Assembly (NCBI RefSeq): GCF_902497875.1
Contig: NZ_CABVHY010000011.1
Coordinates: 62,001 to 126,000 of the forward strand
Source of the DNA: Pseudomonas fluorescens
GTDB taxonomy: Bacteria > Pseudomonadota > Gammaproteobacteria > Pseudomonadales > Pseudomonadaceae
Direction of reading: 5' to 3'
DNA length: 64,000 bases
Positions within the stretch are counted from its first letter, which is position 1; every line of letters begins with the position of its first letter. Positions 36,572-46,600 of this stretch are shown in pieces. Below the pieces are notes generated by a model. That model was not told where the DNA came from. It saw only the letters and a program-made list of their open reading frames with translations, and did not search any database. A program made the position numbers and the translations under genes.

Positions 36572-37603
36572 TTGAAAAACTTAAACATCGTCACCGCTTG
36601 CGTTTTTTTGGTTGGAGCCATTTCAACTTTCCAGGCAAAAGCCGCCTCACCCGCACACGGGCCAGCGTATGGCCAGAATCTGGAAGGTTTCAACTACACT
36701 TACTCGGTGAAAGAATTCGAATTTACTTCACAGGGCCAACGGCTGACAATGGCTTACATGGATGTATTACCTGACAAACCCAATAATCGTACGATTGTGC
36801 TGTTGCACGGCAAGCTATTTTGTGCGGACACATGGAGGGCAACCATAAAATCCCTATCCGATAGCGGATTCAGAGTTATCGCCCCAGATCAAATAGGATT
36901 TTGCAAATCCAGCAAGCCCGAACGCTATCAATACAGCTTTCAGCAACTGTCCAGCAACACACGGGCACTACTGGATAATTTAAAGATAAATGACAGCATT
37001 GTTATGGGGCACTCGATGGGGGGCATGTTAGCGATACGCTATGGGCTGATGTACCCACAAGCGACCACACAGTTGTTACTGATCAACCCTCTCGGCCTGG
37101 AGGACTGGAAAGCTCACGGTGTTCCTTACGTAAATATTGACACACACTATAAAGAAGAGCTCACAACCAATAAAGCTGATCTTAAAGAGTACCAAAGAAT
37201 TGTCCACTACAACGGTGAATGGCGACCTGAATTTGACCGTTGGGTAGATATGCTGACCGGAATGTACAAGGGGGATGGATTACCGCTGGTTGCGCGTAAT
37301 GCGGCATTGACTTCCGACATGATTTTCAACCAACCGGTTTTTTATGAGTTCGAGCAATTAAAAGTCCCCACTGTCTTGTTCGTGGGTCTGAAAGATAAAA
37401 CTGCAATTACCAATGGAGCACCTCCACAGGTACTCTCACAACTGGCTAATTACAGCGCTCTTGGCAAAGCAGCCACGGCGAGAATCCCACAAGCCAAACT
37501 CATTGAGTTCGAAGATTTAGCCCATTCGCCACACCTCCAGCAGCCGGAACGATTTAATAAAACGCTCTTAAGCATCATTAACACTGAACAAACAAAAAAG
37601 TGA
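36572..37603 (+). CDS. Exported alpha/beta hydrolase
   Basis: This is a 343-residue protein with a signal peptide (cleavage likely after AKA). The alpha/beta hydrolase core is plain: VLLHGKLFCADTW, APDQIGFCKSS, the nucleophile elbow GHSMGGMLA, an acid in VGLKDKTAI and a His in LAHSPHLQQPERF. The start is TTG at 36572, with AGGAG 8 nt upstream. It follows the RidA-like lipoprotein by 88 bp in the same AT-rich segment, so the two may form an exported pair acting on one compound. The substrate is unknown. Confidence 0.88.
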   Translation: MKNLNIVTACVFLVGAISTFQAKAASPAHGPAYGQNLEGFNYTYSVKEFEFTSQGQRLTMAYMDVLPDKPNNRTIVLLHGKLFCADTWRATIKSLSDSGFRVIAPDQIGFCKSSKPERYQYSFQQLSSNTRALLDNLKINDSIVMGHSMGGMLAIRYGLMYPQATTQLLLINPLGLEDWKAHGVPYVNIDTHYKEELTTNKADLKEYQRIVHYNGEWRPEFDRWVDMLTGMYKGDGLPLVARNAALTSDMIFNQPVFYEFEQLKVPTVLFVGLKDKTAITNGAPPQVLSQLANYSALGKAATARIPQAKLIEFEDLAHSPHLQQPERFNKTLLSIINTEQTKK

Positions 37604-37633
37604 ATGCTACACGGCATGGGAAGTATACCTGGA

Positions 37634-39133
37634 TCAATGCTTTTCGATACGAGGCGGCTCTTTCATCACGATAAAACCATAGTCCCCGACCAGGTAGATG
37701 TTATAGAACTTGCTATCCACCACCGGTGGATAGCCTCGATAACCTACCCGCGTCGCGTTTCGCCGTTCCTTTTCGGTGACCACGTTGGTAATGCCTACCC
37801 TGGGCAGATTCTCACACAGCATGAAAAAATCCACGTTGAGGATGTACGCCAAAACCGGTATCAATTCAAAGGAGCCTGGGGCTCCCGGCAGCCAGTGATC
37901 GGAATAGCTAATCGACATATATATTCGCTTGGCTTCGCGCAGTTGCCGATGGGAAGCGATGTCGTGCCCCAGGGAAAACAGCGCACTGGTGGCGAATTCT
38001 TTCTGCACAGTCAGAACACGCCCATAGGCATAGGACAGCGAAAGCATGCTCAGCAGTGGAACCGCCAGCAGCATACCCAGTCGCGGATGAATCGCCCCCA
38101 GCCATAGATGACCCAGATAAAACAAAAACACCAACAGCACCGCAAACCCCATCAAGGTTCTCGCGCCTTCATTGAAATCCCTGAATACCAGCGCGGCTCC
38201 CGAAACCAGCAGCACCAGCGCCGGCAGGGTCAGCAGACAGATCAAGCCGAGCACTATTTTTTTCGGGACACTGTCTTTTCGTTTCCGCACCGTCAACCCG
38301 ACCCGCACAGCCCCGGCTGCGGCGCACAGCAGCACAGCCCATAGCAACCAGAAATTTGCTCCATGGAACAGCAGTGCAATTTTACTGGTCAGAAGCCTGA
38401 CGCTGGCTTCAACCTGGACAACTCCATTCATCCCCCACTCCAGCAGCGCCAGACGATCCTGAATGATGAATGGATAAGCGAGCAAATAATAAACAAGCCC
38501 GCCTACCAGCAACTGTGCAAGCTTGCACTTGATCAACGAACACAACGAATCCCATGACGCCCCATCATTGACCCCTCTGATCAGCTCTATACAGCAAAGT
38601 CCCAAAAAGACATTGATGCTCAACTGATAAAGCCCCACTCCCAACGCTATCAACATTCCCGGTAGCAGTACTTGCAGTAGCACAGACTTCCCACGAAAGG
38701 TAATCGCGTAAATAACCGCCACCAGACTCAAGGTCATGGCGGGGCCATCATATTGATAGGACAGGTTCTGTAGAAAGAACGGGTTATACCAAAGGGGCAG
38801 CAGCACAAAACAGCATGAAACAGTCGGTTCCTTGTAGTAATGCATCGTCAGGCGGGTCAACGCCAGGGCGATGGCCAGCGTTGCAATTAACAGGGGCAAT
38901 GGAAAAATATTGGGTGCGCCCGCGGAAAACGTCAACGCATTGTAGAACACCTCGGTAAACAATCGCCCCTGGTTTGCCCAAGCCATTCCGGCGGACAAAG
39001 ATCGCCAGTTATCATCGATATAGTAGTGGTCTGCCAACACCAGAGGCACGACGTAGATAAAAGTCGCAAATAAAAACAGCAGCAGTACTTCACGCTCTAT
39101 CAGCTTCTTGTCGAAAAACCTCGCCAGCCTCAT
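37634..39133 (-). CDS. Polytopic glucosyltransferase-like protein (GtrC/Gtr type II)
   Basis: This 499-residue inner-membrane protein has about ten hydrophobic segments and a periplasmic C-terminal domain. Near the N-terminus lies DHYYIDDNWRS, an acidic pair as expected for GT-C type transferases, and the layout suits the Glucos_trans_II family used in O-antigen modification. In Gtr systems this third protein gives specificity and adds glucose from an undecaprenyl carrier to O-antigen. It follows gtrB- and gtrA-like genes in the same direction. Specificity cannot be predicted. The codon use is AT-richer than the core. Confidence 0.8.
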   Translation of the reverse strand: MRLARFFDKKLIEREVLLLFLFATFIYVVPLVLADHYYIDDNWRSLSAGMAWANQGRLFTEVFYNALTFSAGAPNIFPLPLLIATLAIALALTRLTMHYYKEPTVSCCFVLLPLWYNPFFLQNLSYQYDGPAMTLSLVAVIYAITFRGKSVLLQVLLPGMLIALGVGLYQLSINVFLGLCCIELIRGVNDGASWDSLCSLIKCKLAQLLVGGLVYYLLAYPFIIQDRLALLEWGMNGVVQVEASVRLLTSKIALLFHGANFWLLWAVLLCAAAGAVRVGLTVRKRKDSVPKKIVLGLICLLTLPALVLLVSGAALVFRDFNEGARTLMGFAVLLVFLFYLGHLWLGAIHPRLGMLLAVPLLSMLSLSYAYGRVLTVQKEFATSALFSLGHDIASHRQLREAKRIYMSISYSDHWLPGAPGSFELIPVLAYILNVDFFMLCENLPRVGITNVVTEKERRNATRVGYRGYPPVVDSKFYNIYLVGDYGFIVMKEPPRIEKH

Positions 39134-39161
39134 GTCAACGCCCCTTTCTCAGCCCTGGACC

Positions 39162-40115
39162 TCACTGAGTTTTTTTTAGTCCCGCCCTGCTTTTGCCTCC
39201 GACAATATCTTTCACCACATACCTTGGCCGATGTTTTGATTCAATGTAAATCCGCCCGATATATTCTCCCAGGATGCCGATTCCAATCAGCTGCACACCA
39301 CCCAAAAACAGAATGGCAGTCATCAACGACGGATAACCCGGCACACTGTTACCAAAGAAAATCTTGTCCAACACCATATAAATCGCATACAGGATCGAAA
39401 ACAACGAAATCAGGCTACCGACATACGTCCATAAGCGCAGCGGCACGGTACTGAAGGAGGTAATACCTTCAAGCGCCAGATTCCACAGTTTCCAGCCATT
39501 GAACTTGCTCTTCCCGGCCACGCGTACAGCCCGTTCATAGTCAATGACCACGGTATTGAATCCGGCCCACGACAGAACGCCCTTCATAAATAGCTGATGT
39601 TCCGGGAGCGTGCGGATGACATCCACGACCTTGCGGTCCATCAACCGGAAGTCGCCGACATTTTCTTCGATCCGGGTGTAGGCAATTCTATTCAGCAGGT
39701 GATAGAACAGCGCCGCGCCATGCCGTTTCAGGTAGCTATCGGCGGTGCGGTCACGGCGTTTGGCGAGGACCACATCAGCCCCGTTCCGCCATTCCTGGAT
39801 CAACCGGGGAATCACGCTGATCGGGTCCTGCAAATCGACATCCATCGGAATGACCGCATCACCACTGGCATGCTCGAGCCCGGCAAACAACGCCGGTTCC
39901 TTGCCGAAGTTGCGTGAGAAATTGATCACCAGCACATCGTCATCGGCCAATGCCAGGGCCTTGGCCTGCTCAGCGGTCTGGTCGGAACTGCCGTCATTGA
40001 CGAAAACGATCTCGACGTCGCAAGCATCAAGCGACAATTGCTGACGGACCGCCTGATAAAACAGGTTGATCGCCTGTTCCTCATTGAACACCGGAACGAT
40101 CAGCGAGACTTTCAC
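39162..40115 (-). CDS. gtrB: Bactoprenol glucosyltransferase
   Basis: This 317-residue family 2 glycosyltransferase has N-terminal [11 protein letters not shown], the [11 protein letters not shown] loop, the DVDLQDP acidic motif and two C-terminal membrane helices (about 230-255 and 265-290). GtrB moves glucose from UDP-glucose to undecaprenyl phosphate on the cytoplasmic face. The start overlaps the gtrA-like stop by four bases, and the gtrC-like gene follows after 28 bp. The order A-B-C is that of serotype-conversion clusters of phages and islands. Confidence 0.88.
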   Translation of the reverse strand: MKVSLIVPVFNEEQAINLFYQAVRQQLSLDACDVEIVFVNDGSSDQTAEQAKALALADDDVLVINFSRNFGKEPALFAGLEHASGDAVIPMDVDLQDPISVIPRLIQEWRNGADVVLAKRRDRTADSYLKRHGAALFYHLLNRIAYTRIEENVGDFRLMDRKVVDVIRTLPEHQLFMKGVLSWAGFNTVVIDYERAVRVAGKSKFNGWKLWNLALEGITSFSTVPLRLWTYVGSLISLFSILYAIYMVLDKIFFGNSVPGYPSLMTAILFLGGVQLIGIGILGEYIGRIYIESKHRPRYVVKDIVGGKSRAGLKKTQ

Positions 40116-40492
40116 GTCTCCCGCTCCCGAAAAATGAAATACTTCGAGTAAAAGAAACCACAGACCAGACTGATAGCCGAGAAGACCGTCACGGTGATCA
40201 GCCCATGCAGCCGCAATCGATCCGCCGCGTAACCCACACCCAGGCTCAACAGGCCCATGAACCCGACAAATAGTAGATAACGCGAACCGGTAGCCTTGAG
40301 TTTGAAGGTGTAGCGCGCATTGGCATAAAAGGAGAAGGAAGCCGCCATCCCAAAGGCCGCAAGATTACCCGGCGCCTGACGAAAGCCCATGAGCGCGTGC
40401 AGGACAAAAAACGTCGACCCGTGAATCAATGTATTAACCAGGCCGACCGACACAAATCTGGAAAAACCGTGAAACACAGGTTTTATACCCAT
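40112..40492 (-). CDS. gtrA: GtrA family flippase-like membrane protein
   Basis: This is a 126-residue protein with four hydrophobic helices and the typical N-terminal [20 protein letters not shown]. GtrA-like proteins are thought to flip undecaprenyl-phosphate glucose across the inner membrane. It is first in the A-B-C unit and overlaps gtrB by four bases. Confidence 0.87.
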   Translation of the reverse strand: MGIKPVFHGFSRFVSVGLVNTLIHGSTFFVLHALMGFRQAPGNLAAFGMAASFSFYANARYTFKLKATGSRYLLFVGFMGLLSLGVGYAADRLRLHGLITVTVFSAISLVCGFFYSKYFIFRERET

Positions 40493-40719
40493 GGCGCTTA
40501 CTTCCGGCCTGTCTGCTGATGCCTATCCAATTGAATACAATAATTAATACATCTCCACTCGAACAGCATCCTCTCGTTCGAAGTAGACATCACTGACGCA
40601 CCGTTCCTTGCGAACACTGCTGCGGTTTTCAGACCGGGTGGGCTATATGCACGCTAGCACCCTTGATCCACTTGTCTAATTTCAGGTCTGCGAACAGACC
40701 GGTGGCAAAAAACGCCGGA

Positions 40720-40750
40720 ATCAAAAGATCGCTGGCTGCGATCTTTTGAT
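40720..40750. repeat. Collapsed REP-like hairpin (family A core)
   Basis: ATCAAAAGATCGC and its exact complement enclose a 5-nt loop. The outer sequence equals the ends of the family A doublets, with the inner CCTGCGGCAGCTCCTAC parts missing. It may be a deletion product of such a doublet. Confidence 0.6.
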
Positions 40751-40759
40751 CTTGAAAAC

Positions 40760-40793
40760 GCAAAAGCCCCGATCATCCGACCGGGGCTTTTGC
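40760..40793. terminator. Bidirectional terminator downstream of the permease
   Basis: GCAAAAGCCCCG (40760-40771) pairs fully with CGGGGCTTTTGC (40782-40793). The stem ends in A and T runs, giving U tracts both ways. It lies about 20 bp after the leftward permease gene's stop. Confidence 0.88.
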
Positions 40794-40811
40794 TTTTCCA
40801 GCGCTACACCA

Positions 40812-42233
40812 TTACGAAGCTGAACGCACCGCGCCTTGCACGGCATTGGTCGGTTGCAGCTTGAACGCGTAGAACACCACCGTCAGCAGCACCAGGAATG
40901 CCGGGCCGACATACAGGGCGATGCGGGTGTCCGGGAAGTAAGCCATCAGGCCCACCACCAGCGCCAGGAATGCCAGTGCCAGGTACGAGCTCACCGGGAA
41001 CAGCCACATGCGGTACTTGAGTCCTGCACGTTCAGCCGGGCTCAGGCCGTTGCGGAACTTGAGCTGGGCCAGCAGGATCATTGCCCAGGTCCAGATCGCG
41101 CCGAAGGTGGCGATGGCGGTGACCCAGATGAAGACCTTCTCAGGCACCAGGTAGTTGAGCAACACGCCCAGCAGCAGTGCAGCAATCGACAGCAGCAAGG
41201 CGCGACGCGGCACGCCGTTGCTCGAGGTCGTGGCGAAGCCCGCCGGTGCCTGGCCGTTCTGCGCCAGGCTGTAGAGCATGCGACCGGTACTGAAGATGCC
41301 GCCGTTGCAGGACGACAGTGCCGCTGTGATCACCACGAAGTTGATGATGCCGGCGGCCGTCTTGATACCCAGGCGCTCGAAGGTCATCACGAACGGGCTG
41401 CCTTGGGTGCCGATTTCATTCCACGGGTAGATCGACAGGATCACGAACAGCGCGCCGACGTAGAACAGCAGGATGCGCCAGAACACCGAGCCGATGGCGT
41501 TCGGAATGGTCTTCTGCGGGTTCTTCGCTTCACCGGCGGTCAGGCCGATCATTTCGACGCCCAGGTAGGCGAACATCACCATTTGCAGGGACATCAACAC
41601 GCCCTGCACGCCATTGGGCATGAAACCGCCGTGGCTCCACAGGTTGGCTATCCCCAGTGCCACGCCGTCGTTACCGAAGCCGAAGGCAATCACGCCGATA
41701 CCGCCGACGACCATCGCGATGATGGTGACGATCTTGATCAGGGCGAACCAGAACTCGAACTCACCAAAGGCCTTGACCGCGATCAGGTTGATCGAGCCCA
41801 TGCTCACCAGGGCCGCCAGCGCCCAGATCCAGCGCGGCACGTCGGGGAACCAGACGCCCATGTACACCGCCACCGCGGTAATTTCCGCGACGCAGGTCAC
41901 CAGCCACAGGAACCAGTAGTTCCAGCCAGTGAGGAAGCCCGCCAACGGGCCGAGGTAGTCTTGCGCATAGCGGCTGAAGGAACCGGCTACCGGGTTATGC
42001 ACGGCCATCTCGCCGAGGGCGCGCATGATCACCAGAATCGCCAGGCCGCCGATGATGTAGGACAGCATGATTGCCGGGCCAGCCATTTCGATGGCCTTGG
42101 CCGAGCCGAGGAACAGGCCGACACCGATACAGGCGCCGAGGGCCATCAAGCGAATATGCCGTTCGCCGAGTTCGCGTTTGAGCGGGCCGCCTTGAGCGGT
42201 CTCGCCTTGGGGCAAGTGGTTGCCAACTGGCAT
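40812..42233 (-). CDS. Amino acid permease, ProY-like
   Basis: This 473-residue inner-membrane transporter belongs to the APC superfamily (amino acid transporter subfamily) with about twelve helices. The N-terminal RELGERHIRLMALGACIGVGLF and IIGGLAILVIMRALGEMAVHNP match the family pattern. Segments such as YMGVWFPDVPRWIW and MSLQMVMFAYLGVEMIGLTAGEAKNP resemble E. coli ProY closely. The substrate is probably proline or another neutral or aromatic amino acid; histidine has been proposed for relatives. It stands alone with its own terminator. Confidence 0.88.
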   Translation of the reverse strand: MPVGNHLPQGETAQGGPLKRELGERHIRLMALGACIGVGLFLGSAKAIEMAGPAIMLSYIIGGLAILVIMRALGEMAVHNPVAGSFSRYAQDYLGPLAGFLTGWNYWFLWLVTCVAEITAVAVYMGVWFPDVPRWIWALAALVSMGSINLIAVKAFGEFEFWFALIKIVTIIAMVVGGIGVIAFGFGNDGVALGIANLWSHGGFMPNGVQGVLMSLQMVMFAYLGVEMIGLTAGEAKNPQKTIPNAIGSVFWRILLFYVGALFVILSIYPWNEIGTQGSPFVMTFERLGIKTAAGIINFVVITAALSSCNGGIFSTGRMLYSLAQNGQAPAGFATTSSNGVPRRALLLSIAALLLGVLLNYLVPEKVFIWVTAIATFGAIWTWAMILLAQLKFRNGLSPAERAGLKYRMWLFPVSSYLALAFLALVVGLMAYFPDTRIALYVGPAFLVLLTVVFYAFKLQPTNAVQGAVRSAS

Positions 42234-42864
42234 AGGGATACAACCTCATCTTATTATTGGATATGAACCACCGAGCATTCAACGTACAGACGGATAGCCG
42301 GTACGTGCTCAACCGGGCCGACCTTGTGGGTCGGCCAGTCCTGTAGGACAAAACCTACGAGATCAGCGGGGCGTGCAGTATAAAAAGCTCCGGATAGGGC
42401 TTTTCACTATATAAACGACTAGATTCAGCCAGAACTCGCGGTAAAAGCGCTTCTCACGGAGGGGCATTACCTGGGTTTCGAGCATTATCCCACCTTGAAA
42501 ACGGCGCGAAGTATCGCACAGCAATGGTGCATCGTCATGTCCCTGGCTGTGCTGTATTTTCCACTGGATGGCTCTACTTCAATACTTTCAGACAGGCAGC
42601 GCTAATTCCTGTGGCGAGGGGGCTTGCCCCCGCCGACCGGTCCGCGCTCGGGCGCAGCAGTCGTAAAATCGGTGAATGTGGTTTGCCTGATACAACGTCT
42701 TCGCAGTTTTTAGGGCCGCTACGCGCCCCAGCGGGGGCAAGCCCCCTCGCCCCAATGAATTTCTCGCAGTTTTTGAAATATCCACACACCAGTCCGAACG
42801 TCAGCCCGGGCTTTGGGCTGCTAGCGTCAATTTACAAACCTATCCACTTCAAGGAAGCAACGGA
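42234..42864. other. Intergenic region between the permease and RAYT
   Basis: These 631 bp hold the leftward permease promoter region (AT-rich around 42,370-42,430), then a REP doublet (42,611-42,752), then about 110 bp leading to the RAYT start with AAGGAAG at 42,851-42,857. No further gene was recognised. Confidence 0.6.
42611..42752. repeat. REP doublet (family C) upstream of RAYT
   Basis: GTGGCGAGGGGGCTTGCCCC at the left is inverted at the right end as GGGGCAAGCCCCCTCGCC, with inner arms around CGCAGCAGTCGTAAAATC and GGGCCGCTACGCGCCCC. It flanks the 5' side of the transposase gene, and the same family flanks the 3' side. Confidence 0.92.
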
Positions 42865-43590
42865 TTGCCTTCCAGACCAAACTCACACCGCCTACGCGTC
42901 GGCCGATACTCAGAACAAGGTCGGGCTTATCTGATCACCATCGTCGTTCACAACCGCCGGTCACTATTTTCCGATTGGCGGGTTGGGCGTCTGCTCGTCG
43001 CTGAACTGAAACATGCACACGACCAGGGCTGGGTCGACTCAATGGCCTGGGTGGTCATGCCGGATCACCTGCATTGGTTGTTTCAGCTGAGGGAAGGGAC
43101 TCTGGCGCAGGTTATCGCAGGCACTAAGTCACGCAGCGCCTTGGCCGTCAACAGAGCAACGACCAACCAAGGGTCTTTGTGGCAAAGCGGATATCACGAC
43201 AGAGCAGTGCGCGATGGCCAAGATCTGCGCCACATGGCCCGCTACATCGTCGCTAATCCCTTACGCGCAGGGCTGGTAAAGAAAATTGGCGACTATCCAC
43301 TCTGGGATGCTTGCTGGCTGGGACAGCCCCGCACATTCCCGAGCCAAGACTCAAACCTGTGGCGAGGGGGCTTGCCCCCGCTCGGTTGCGCAGCAGCCGC
43401 AAAACCTGCATCCGCGGTTGGTCTGAAAGAAACGTATCAATCCGATTGGGACCGCTACGCGCTCCAGCGGGGGCAAGCCCCTTCGCCACCAATTACCCTC
43501 GTTCCTGGTATTCGTGCCAACCTGCAGGCCTTTGTCAAAAGACTACAGGCATCCTTCACAAATTTTTCACCGACCCCAACCACGGTCTAA
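42865..43590 (+). CDS. REP-associated tyrosine transposase (RAYT) with REP-derived C-terminal extension
   Basis: RAYTs are single-copy domesticated Y1 transposases thought to mobilise or maintain REP elements. The HUH motif is HLH (68-70, in MPDHLHWLF) and the likely catalytic Tyr is Y110 in SGYHDRAVRDG, followed by HMARYIVANPLRAGLV. The start is TTG 42865 with AAGGAAG upstream. The conserved protein ends near residue 160 (YPLWDACW). From about residue 165 to 209 the frame is a translated REP doublet (LWRGGLPPLGCAAAAK...), giving 241 residues in total. It is flanked by family C REPs. Confidence 0.9.
   Translation: MPSRPNSHRLRVGRYSEQGRAYLITIVVHNRRSLFSDWRVGRLLVAELKHAHDQGWVDSMAWVVMPDHLHWLFQLREGTLAQVIAGTKSRSALAVNRATTNQGSLWQSGYHDRAVRDGQDLRHMARYIVANPLRAGLVKKIGDYPLWDACWLGQPRTFPSQDSNLWRGGLPPLGCAAAAKPASAVGLKETYQSDWDRYALQRGQAPSPPITLVPGIRANLQAFVKRLQASFTNFSPTPTTV
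43359..43489. repeat. REP doublet (family C) inside the 3' end of the RAYT frame
   Basis: GTGGCGAGGGGGCTTGCCCCC at the left is inverted at the right as GGGGGCAAGCCCCTTCGCCAC, with inner arms around TTGCGCAGCAGCCGCAAAA. It is read through in frame by the RAYT gene. Confidence 0.92.
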
Positions 43591-43620
43591 GCTTCAAACA
43601 AGTCAGATCAATCTGCGTGA

Positions 43621-46600
43621 ATGGATCAATTGACTATGGGCGCTTTGCGACAAACCGATTCGAGTACAACTGCAGTGCCTACCGATAATGTGGATGAAGC
43701 GCCTTTACCAAAAAAACCTCGAATTCGCCGGTATTGGTGGCGAATGTTCTGGTTGCTGTTGCTGATCACCTTGATTGCGCTGGGTTTCGCCGCAGCCAAG
43801 GAGATGCGCACCTCGAAATTGCAGGCCCGCGAGCTCAGCAGATTCGCCGCGTCCTTGAGTTACTCGATGCAGCCGGGCCCCAGCGACTCGATTTTCTATC
43901 CGGGCACCGGTCCGTTCGATAAACGCCTGGGCTACAGCTCCCTGGGTGAGTTCCTGCCACGGTTGATCAAACGCGATTACCTGATTCAGTCACAAACGCG
44001 CTTTTCCGAGGATTTGCTCGACTACAGCGAAAAAGGCTTTTTCGTGCCCTATGCGGAGAAAATCCAGGCTGGATTGTCGATCACTGATTGCCGCGCTGCG
44101 CCGTTGTACCAGTACCACTACCCACAACAGCTGTATTCGAGTTTTGCGGCAATCCCGCCACTGGTGGTGCACAGCCTGCTGTTTATCGAAAACCGTGAAC
44201 TGCTCGACCCGCAACAGCCTTTGGCCAACCCCGCGGTGGATTGGCCGCGTTTTGGCATGGCGGCATGGTCGCAAGTGGCAAAACTGCTTCATCTGCCCGG
44301 ACAGACGGCGGGTGGCAGCACCCTGGCCACCCAGCTTGAAAAGTATCGTCACTCACCCGATGGCCTGACGGTTTCCGGCGCCGAAAAGATCCGCCAGATG
44401 ATTTCCGCCAGCGTGCGAGCCTACCAGGATGGCCCGCAAACCCTGGAGGCGAGGCAAAATATCGTCCGCGATTACCTCAACAGCGTGCCGCTGTCAGCGG
44501 TACCGGGCCATGGTGAAGTGCATGGCATGGCCGAGGGCCTGCGGGTCTGGTACGGCGCGGATTTCAATCAGGTCAACGAACACCTGGCCAGTACCGCCAA
44601 TGACCCGCAAAGCCTGGCAAAACGTGGGTTGGCCTTGCGTGAGGTGTTGTCGCTGATGATCGCCCAGCGTCGGCCTTCGTATTATCTGACGCGGGGCCAC
44701 AACGACCTGGCGCAGCTCACCGACAGCCACATTCGGTTGCTGGCGCAGAACAACGTGATCGATCCAGCCTTGTCCGCCGCGGCCCTGGCCAGCAAAGTGA
44801 CGTACCGCGACTGGCAGCAACAACCGACCATCCAGCCGATCGAAACCAACAAAGGCATCAGTGTTGCCCGCAGTCGACTGGCCGGGCTGCTCAATCGCCC
44901 GCTCTATGATCTGGACCGCCTCGACCTGTCGGCCACCAGTACCTTGCAAGGCGAATTGCAAACCCAGGCCACCCAATACCTCAAGCGTCTGGCCGATCCG
45001 GCGTACGCCGCCGAAATCGGTCTGATCGGCGAACGCTTGCTGACGCCCACCAGCACCACCCAAGTGCGTTACAGCTTCACCCTCTTCGAACTGACTCCGG
45101 ACGGTTCGCGGGTCCGGGTACAGACCGACAGCACCGATCAACCCTTTGATATCAACGAAGGCAGCAAGCTTGAGCTGGGTTCCACTGCCAAGTTGCGGGT
45201 GCTGACGACTTACCTGCAAATCATCGCGGAACTGCATGAGCGCTACGCCGCGCAGCCCGCGGCGGTACTGAAAAAAACCGAGATCGCCGACCAGGACCGA
45301 CTCACCCTCTGGGCAGTTGATTACCTGATCCAAAACAAAGACCGCAGCCTGCCGAAAATGCTCGCCGCGGCCCTGGATCGCAAATACTCGGCAAGCCCCG
45401 GCGAAGCCTTTTTCACCGGTGGCGGACTGCACACATTCAACAACTTTCGCAAGGAAGACAACGGCCGCATGCCGACCTTGCGCGACGCCATACGCGAGTC
45501 GCTCAACCTGCCATTCATCCGGTTGATGCGTGATCTGGTGCGTTACACCACTTACTCGGGGCCCAATAACAGCGCCCTGTTGCTCAAGGACGATGGCCAG
45601 CCGCGGCGCCAGGAATACCTGGCCAGGTTCGCCGACCACGAGGGCACCTCGTTCCTCTTGCGGTTCTGGAAGAAGTATCAGAAAAAGGACACCCAGGCCC
45701 GCCTCGACACCTTCCTCGACGGCATGCGCCCGACGCCGATCCGTCTCGCCGCCGTGCACCGCTACCTGCTGCCGGATGCCAGTCAGGAGAGCTTCAACAG
45801 CTTCGTGCGCTCGCACCTCAAAGGCATGAAGCTCAACGAAAAACTCACCGATGAACGCCTGGAAAGGCTCTATCTGAGTTATGGCCCGGGTAGCTACGAC
45901 CTACCCGACCAGGGCTTCATCGCCAAGGTCCACCCGCTGGATCTGTGGATGATCGGCTATTTGCTCAACAACCCCGATGCCAAGTTCAGCCAGATTGTCA
46001 AAGCCAGTGAATTCGAGCGCCAGGAAGTCTATAGCTGGCTGTTCAAAAGCCGCCACAAGGGCGCCCGCGACAGCCGTATCCGGACCATGCTGGAAATCGA
46101 AGCCTTCCTCGACATTCACCAGCGCTGGCAGAAAGTCGGCTATCCGTTCGACCACTTGGTGCCATCCCTGGCCACGGCCATCGGCAGCTCCGGCGATCGC
46201 CCCGCCGCGCTGGCCGAACTGATCGGCACCATCCTCAATGACGGCGTGCGCATGCCGACCCTGCGCATCGACAGCCTGCACTTCGCCGCTGGCACACCCT
46301 ACGAAACCCGGCTGATCAACGATCCGGACAAAGGCAAACGAGTGATGCCTTCAGAGGTGGCGGCGGCAATGCGCGAAGCCCTGTCGCAAGTAGTGGATGC
46401 CGGCACCGCCAAGCGGCTCGCCGGCAGTTTCAAACTGCCAGACGGTACTCCGTTGGCCATGGGTGGCAAGACCGGTACCGGTGACAACCGCATCGAAGCC
46501 GTCGGTTCTGGCGGGCGGATTCTCAGCTCTAAATCGATCAACCGTACCGCGACCTTTGTGTTCTACATCGGCGACCATCACTTCGGTACGCTGACCGCTT

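Larger units (their letters stand above)
40493..40811. other. Intergenic region between the gtr cluster and the permease
   Basis: These 319 bp contain the AT-rich promoter area of the gtr genes, a perfect 13-bp hairpin (40720-40750) and the permease terminator (40760-40793). No gene was identified. Confidence 0.6.

Noticed and set aside
35880..40500. Prophage or integrative element around the gtr cluster
   Set aside because: No integrase, phage structural gene, tRNA target or flanking direct repeat was found; only base composition and gene content suggest transfer.
42865..43590. RAYT gene as a conventional insertion sequence
   Set aside because: Single gene with HUH motif flanked by REP doublets, without IS200-type ends or an accessory gene; fits a domesticated REP-associated transposase.
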